Positions 33,007 through 36,451 of a DNA stretch of 36,451 nucleotides are shown here, piece after piece (the first letter of the stretch is position 1; each line of letters opens with the position of its first letter). A model generated the notes under the pieces. The model had not been told where the DNA came from. It made no database searches and saw only the letters and a program-made list of their open reading frames with translations. A program made the translations under genes and the position numbers. The DNA is from Acidobacteriota bacterium (GTDB lineage Bacteria > Acidobacteriota > Thermoanaerobaculia > Multivoradales > JBCCEF01). The stretch spans positions 1 to 36,451 of the forward strand of contig JBCCEF010000031.1 in the NCBI GenBank assembly GCA_039030395.1, written 5' to 3'.

Positions 33007-33393
33007 CTATTTGACTTCGACGCTAGCTCCAGCCTCTTCGAACTTCTTCTTGATCTCGTCGGCCTCGTCCTTCGGCACACCCTCTTTGATCGGGGCGGGC
33101 GCCGACTCGACCAAGTCCTTGGCTTCCTTGAGACCCAGGCTGGTGACCTCGCGCACGGCCTTGATGACGTTGATCTTCTTGGCGCCGATATCCTTCAGCA
33201 CCACGTCGAATTCCGTCTTCTCTTCGGCCTCGGCGGCACCACCGGCGGCGGCGCCACCGGCCATCGCCATCGGAACGGCGGCGGCAGCGGCGGAAACACC
33301 GTAGTGCTCCTCGAGGGACTTGACGAGATTGTTCAACTCTAGAACGGTCATCTCGTCGATCTGTTGGATGAAGTCTTCAGTTGCGATCGCCAT
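33007..33393 (-). CDS. rplL: 50S ribosomal protein L7/L12
   Basis: L7/L12 (128 aa) forms the multimeric ribosomal stalk that recruits translation GTPases. The N-terminal dimerisation domain (residues 1-35), an Ala/Gly-rich hinge ([20 protein letters not shown] region) and the C-terminal factor-binding domain ([21 protein letters not shown], through EAKDLVE and KFEEAGA; given in outline) are complete. ATG at 33391-33393 with a GGAGAGG Shine-Dalgarno. It follows rplJ after 110 nt, the usual order. Confidence 0.98.
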   Translation of the reverse strand: MAIATEDFIQQIDEMTVLELNNLVKSLEEHYGVSAAAAAVPMAMAGGAAAGGAAEAEEKTEFDVVLKDIGAKKINVIKAVREVTSLGLKEAKDLVESAPAPIKEGVPKDEADEIKKKFEEAGASVEVK

Positions 33394-33503
33394 CTTTCCT
33401 CTCCTTAAACTCTTCGAGTCCGGTTCGCTATCTAAAAATCAGTGATCGAGTTTCAGTTACGTTTCGATACCTTGCGGTGGGCCGGCGCCGGATACGCGCG
33501 CCC

Positions 33504-34031
33504 CTATCCTTGTTCTTTCTTGGCGCTGACCTGACCGAGCACCTGGACGAACTGGGCCGGGATCGCCCCCAGCGCCTGCACGAAGCGAGACACCGGCGAC
33601 TGCAGCAAGAACAACAGCTTGGCGATGAGTTCCTCGCGGGAAGGCATCGCAGCGATGTCCTGGATCTGCTCCGCTTCGACCGGCTGGCTCTCGACCAGGC
33701 CGCCCTTGAACTGGATGACCGGTGCGGTCTTGGCAAAGTCAGTGAGGGTCTTGGCGAGGGCGACCGGATCGCTGTCGCCGTAGACCACCGCCGTAGGGCC
33801 TTCGAACTGCTCCTTCAAGCCGCCCAAGGCCTGCCCTTCGATGGCCCGCAGGGCGAGGGTGTTTTTGACCACCACGTACTCGCCGCCGTTCTCGCGAATC
33901 TTGGCCCGCAGCTCGGTAACCTGGGGAACGGAGATCCCCTGGAAGCTCACCAGAAACGCATTCGGTGCGGCCGCCAGACCGTCCTGGTACTGGCTGACCA
34001 GATTTTCTTTCGTTGCGCGTGACAGTGCCAT
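33504..34031 (-). CDS. rplJ: 50S ribosomal protein L10
   Basis: L10 (175 aa) anchors the L7/L12 stalk to 23S rRNA. The N-terminal globular domain (LVSQYQDGLAAAPNAFLVSF, VTELRAKIRENGGEYVVVKN, TAVVYGDSDPVALAKTL) and the C-terminal helix that binds L7/L12 dimers are present. ATG at 34029-34031 has a GGAG Shine-Dalgarno. The gap to rplA is only 11 nt, so there is no room for the long L10-L12 autoregulatory leader found before rplJ in E. coli. Confidence 0.97.
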   Translation of the reverse strand: MALSRATKENLVSQYQDGLAAAPNAFLVSFQGISVPQVTELRAKIRENGGEYVVVKNTLALRAIEGQALGGLKEQFEGPTAVVYGDSDPVALAKTLTDFAKTAPVIQFKGGLVESQPVEAEQIQDIAAMPSREELIAKLLFLLQSPVSRFVQALGAIPAQFVQVLGQVSAKKEQG

Positions 34032-34042
34032 CGCCTTACTCC

Positions 34043-34747
34043 TTAGGCCTCGCTGGCGAGGGTGAGGGTGGACTCGTCCAGCCGAATGCCGGGGCCCATG
34101 GTGGATGAGATGGTGGCGGTCTTCACGTACTTACCCTTGGCGGCCGGCGGCTTCGCCTTCAAAACCGACCGGATCAGCGACGCGGCGTTGTCGTACAGCT
34201 TCTCGTCGTCGAAGGAGACTTTGCCAAAGGGCGCGTGCACGATGCCCGTTTTGTCGACGCGAAACTCGACCTTACCGGCCTTGATCTCCTCGACCGCCTT
34301 GCCGACCTCGAAGGTCACCGTGCCGGTCTTCGGGTTCGGCATCATGCCGCGCGGCCCGAGCACCCGTCCGAGCTTGCCGACCACCCGCATCATGTCCGGG
34401 GTGGATACCACCGCGTCAAAGTCGAGCCAGCCGCCCTCGACCTTCTTGGCCAGGTCCTCGCCGCCGACCACGTCGGCGCCGGCATCTTCGGCTTCCTTGA
34501 TCTTCTCGCCGCTCGCGAAAACCGCGATGCGGGCGGTACGACCGGTGCCGTGGGGCAACACGACGGTGCCGCGCACCATCTGGTCCGCATGCTTCGGATC
34601 GACCCCGAGGCGCAACGCGATCTCGACGGTCTCGTCAAACTTGGCGAAGGAGGCTTCCTTCGCCACGCCGATGGCCTCTTTGAGCGTGTACGAGCGGTCG
34701 TCGACCTTGGTCGACGCCGCCTTGAAATTCTTTCCGTGCTTCGCCAC
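34043..34747 (-). CDS. rplA: 50S ribosomal protein L1
   Basis: L1 (234 aa) binds the mobile L1 stalk of 23S rRNA and in other bacteria represses its own operon. Typical motifs: [24 protein letters not shown], the [17 protein letters not shown] loop and the C-terminal [13 protein letters not shown]. The start is GTG at 34745-34747 with GAGGAG 9 nt upstream. It follows rplK after 77 nt. Confidence 0.98.
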   Translation of the reverse strand: MAKHGKNFKAASTKVDDRSYTLKEAIGVAKEASFAKFDETVEIALRLGVDPKHADQMVRGTVVLPHGTGRTARIAVFASGEKIKEAEDAGADVVGGEDLAKKVEGGWLDFDAVVSTPDMMRVVGKLGRVLGPRGMMPNPKTGTVTFEVGKAVEEIKAGKVEFRVDKTGIVHAPFGKVSFDDEKLYDNAASLIRSVLKAKPPAAKGKYVKTATISSTMGPGIRLDESTLTLASEA

Positions 34748-34824
34748 TCTAGCTTCTCCTCACCGCTGCCTTCAGAAAACCACGTCCCGCCGGGCATCAC
34801 ACCCCTGGCGGCCGGAAGCAGCTC

Positions 34825-35250
34825 CTACCCTTTGATCTCGATACCCATCGAGCGGGCGGTGCCCGCGATAATGAGCTTGGCCGCATCCATGCTGCCAGCG
34901 TTCAGGTCCGGCATCTTGGTCTTGGCGATCTCCTCGACCTGCGCATCGGTCACCTTGCCCACCTTCTCGCGGTTCGGCTCACCGGAGCCCTTGTCGAGGC
35001 CCGCCGCCTTCTTGAGCAACACCGCCGCCGGCGGCGTCTTAGTGATGAAGGTGTAGCTACGGTCGGCATAGACGGTGATGACCACCGGAATGATCATTCC
35101 CGGCTGACTCTGCGTTTTGGCGTTGAACGCCTTGCAGAAATCCATGATGTTCAAGCCCGCCTGACCGAGCGCAGGACCCACCGGCGGAGCCGGCGTCGCC
35201 TGCCCGGCCGGGATCTGCAGCTTGATCTGAGTAAGAACCTTCTTCGCCAT
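34825..35250 (-). CDS. rplK: 50S ribosomal protein L11
   Basis: L11 (141 aa) forms the GTPase-associated centre with 23S rRNA and is needed for the RelA stringent signal in other bacteria. The N-terminal [18 protein letters not shown] with its conserved prolines, and the C-terminal RNA-binding domain ([23 protein letters not shown] in outline, and [10 protein letters not shown]), are complete. ATG at 35248-35250. The gene follows nusG after 14 nt. Confidence 0.98.
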   Translation of the reverse strand: MAKKVLTQIKLQIPAGQATPAPPVGPALGQAGLNIMDFCKAFNAKTQSQPGMIIPVVITVYADRSYTFITKTPPAAVLLKKAAGLDKGSGEPNREKVGKVTDAQVEEIAKTKMPDLNAGSMDAAKLIIAGTARSMGIEIKG

Positions 35251-35264
35251 GACTCCCTATCCCC

Positions 35265-35807
35265 TCAGACCTTCTGGACTTGTCCGAAGTCCAGCTCGAC
35301 CGGTGTCTGGCGGCCGAAAATGGTAACCATTACCTTCAAGGTGTTGCGGTCGAGGTTGACCTCGTCCACCACCCCGGTGAAATTGTTGAACGGACCGTCG
35401 ATGATCTTGACCGGCTCGCCGCTATCGAAGACGTACTTCGGCTTGGGCTTTTCCTTGGCCGACGAGACCTGATCGAGAATCTGGTCCACTTCTACCTGGC
35501 TCAGCGGCGTCGGCTTCTTGCCGGTGCCCACGAAGCCGGTGACCTTCGGCGTGTTCTTCACCACGTGCCAGGCCGGATCGGACATCTCCATCTCGACCAG
35601 GATGTAGCCCGGGAAGAACTTGCGCTGGATCTCCCGCTTCTTGCCGTTCTTGTACTCGACAACGGTCTCCGTCGGAATCCGCACGTCTCCGAAGGCCTCG
35701 CCCATGCCGAGGGCTTCGGCTCGCTGAAGCAGCGTCTCCTTCACCCGCTCCTCGAAACCGGAATACGTGTGAACGATGTACCAGCCCCGCTGGACGTCCG
35801 TCGTCAT
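35265..35807 (-). CDS. nusG: Transcription termination/antitermination protein NusG
   Basis: NusG (180 aa) binds RNA polymerase and couples it to Rho or the ribosome. The NGN domain occupies residues 1-120 (GWYIVHTYSGFEERVKETL, RKFFPGYILVEMEM, VTGFVGTGKKPTPL), and the KOW domain lies at about 127-180 (GEPVKIIDGPFNNFTGVVDE). There is no large insertion. The ATG (35805-35807) overlaps the secE stop codon by 4 nt (ATGA), a sign of translational coupling. Confidence 0.98.
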   Translation of the reverse strand: MTTDVQRGWYIVHTYSGFEERVKETLLQRAEALGMGEAFGDVRIPTETVVEYKNGKKREIQRKFFPGYILVEMEMSDPAWHVVKNTPKVTGFVGTGKKPTPLSQVEVDQILDQVSSAKEKPKPKYVFDSGEPVKIIDGPFNNFTGVVDEVNLDRNTLKVMVTIFGRQTPVELDFGQVQKV

Positions 35808-36007
35808 GCGCCCAGCACCCGGAACAGGCCCTGATAGAGGCCCTGGATGATCAGGTCTGCCACATACAAGAAGCCGCCGAAGATGAAGCTGGAGATCACC
35901 ACCACGATCGACGTACTCACCACCTCGTCACGGGACGGGAAGGTGACCTTCTTCATCTCCGATCGCGTCTCGGTCAAGAATGCTCGCGACTTGGTCCACC
36001 AATTCAT
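35804..36007 (-). CDS. secE: Preprotein translocase subunit SecE
   Basis: SecE (67 aa) is the small essential membrane subunit of the SecYEG channel. It has the short bacterial form: an amphipathic segment (FLTETRSEMKKVTFPSRDEV) followed by one transmembrane helix (STSIVVVISSFIFGGFLYVADLI in outline). The chosen ATG is at 36005-36007, because the 50 codons upstream in frame are Arg/Pro-rich and run into the tRNA gene. The Shine-Dalgarno is weak. It is followed by nusG with a 4-nt overlap. Confidence 0.96.
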   Translation of the reverse strand: MNWWTKSRAFLTETRSEMKKVTFPSRDEVVSTSIVVVISSFIFGGFLYVADLIIQGLYQGLFRVLGA

Positions 36008-36130
36008 TCGATCACCGCGCTCTCTTCTAACTCGTCCATCGGCTCGGCCTCGCCGCCGGCGTCCAGTGATCGGCCGGGGGAGATCCCGGGGGCTGACCGC
36101 TGTGGACTCAGGCGTTAAGGACCCAGAAGC

Positions 36131-36207
36131 TGGCAGGCCAGGAGGGATTCGAACCCCCAACATGCGGTTTTGGAGACCGCCGCTCTACCAATTGGAGCTA
36201 CTGGCCT
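36131..36207 (-). tRNA. tRNA-Trp (anticodon CCA), CCA end encoded
   Basis: The 77-nt sequence folds as a full cloverleaf: acceptor stem AGGCCAG/CTGGCCT, anticodon stem GCGGT/ACCGC around the loop CTCCAAA (anticodon CCA, Trp), and T arm GGGGG-TTCGAAT-CCCTC. Discriminator G is followed by genomically encoded CCA (36131-36133). It lies between tuf and secE, a very common position for tRNA-Trp. Confidence 0.97.
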
Positions 36208-36259
36208 GTGGTATTCCGTTCACCACCTACTGCGTAATTTGTCGGTCGCCAACGGATTG

Positions 36260-36282
36260 CGGAGCCCTTCCTTGGGGCTCCG
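36260..36282 (-). other. Hairpin between tuf and tRNA-Trp
   Basis: CGGAGCCC (36260-36267) and GGGCTCCG (36275-36282) form a perfect 8-bp stem with a 7-nt loop in the 105-nt spacer. No T run follows on the minus strand, so it is more likely a processing or partial-termination structure than a full terminator. No rpmG (L33) gene is found in this spacer. Confidence 0.5.
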
Positions 36283-36312
36283 TCGTAACCAAACCGCTGG
36301 CGCAATCATTCC

Positions 36313-36451
36313 CTATTCGACGATCTCGGTGACGGTTCCGGCTCCGACGGTGCGGCCGCCTTCGCGGATGGCGAAGCGCACGCCCTTCTCCATCGCGATC
36401 GGAGCGATCAGCGTCACGTCCAGGTTCACGCTGTCGCCGGGCATCACCATC
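36313..36451 (-). CDS. tuf: Elongation factor Tu, C-terminal part (second tuf copy, runs off window)
   Basis: The last 45 codons of EF-Tu. The reading ends [20 protein letters not shown], then [20 protein letters not shown] and EIVE before a TAG stop (36313-36315), which is the canonical domain III terminus. It heads the tuf/tRNA-Trp/secE/nusG region; its 5' part lies right of the window. Together with the tuf at the left edge it shows that the genome has two tuf genes. Confidence 0.96.
   Translation of the reverse strand, partial: MVMPGDSVNLDVTLIAPIAMEKGVRFAIREGGRTVGAGTVTEIVE

Noticed and set aside
36008-36163. N-terminal extension of SecE by 52 codons
   Set aside because: It runs into the tRNA-Trp gene and is Arg/Pro-rich; normal bacterial short SecE starts at 36007.

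Overview
The window is a high-GC bacterial chromosome segment. Both ends are cut inside elongation factor Tu genes, and housekeeping ribosomal and RNA polymerase genes frame a block of metabolic and accessory genes. The genome type is most like Acidobacteriota, possibly class Thermoanaerobaculia. This is an inference from the Oar-like TonB-dependent receptor with a carboxypeptidase-regulatory N-terminal domain, the iron-sulfur photolyase, the plant/trypanosome-type phosphofructokinase and the general protein style; no rRNA is present to settle it.

Layout. Right end (24196-36451, all minus strand): tuf (3' end only), tRNA-Trp, secE, nusG, rplK, rplA, rplJ, rplL, rpoB, rpoC, with an intrinsic terminator after rpoC. 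Left end (1-3526, all minus): rpsL, rpsG, fusA, tuf (5' end only), with a good sigma-70-like promoter at 3495-3523. In many bacteria the rpoBC and str operons are adjacent; here about 21 kb separates them.

The intervening block (3527-24096) holds: a translationally coupled pair of a large GH13 alpha-amylase-like protein and a queuosine-tRNA mannosyltransferase-like glycosyltransferase; a small lipoprotein; a glycolytic cluster (phosphofructokinase, enolase and two divergent GAPDH paralogs); two secreted proteins of unknown function, one a small cysteine-rich peptide; an iron-sulfur (6-4) photolyase; a FAD-dependent amino-acid-oxidase-type enzyme; class 2 dihydroorotate dehydrogenase; a TonB-dependent receptor with a long structured leader; and a NYN nuclease fused to a cold-shock-like domain.

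Most notable: (i) RpoB carries an inserted cassette with eight cysteines in four closely spaced pairs (two probable zinc sites) in its N-terminal lobe; (ii) two inverted copies of a dispersed, palindrome-rich intergenic repeat lie near 12.1 kb and 19.3 kb; (iii) three genes (GH13, photolyase, pyrD) share a GGTAnnnT -10-like box 7-10 nt before the start codon and lack a Shine-Dalgarno sequence, which suggests leaderless mRNAs; (iv) a short exported cysteine-rich peptide with its own AT-rich promoter; (v) a 35-bp near-perfect palindrome that overlaps the likely promoter of a secreted protein gene. No insertion sequence, prophage, CRISPR array or rRNA gene was seen.
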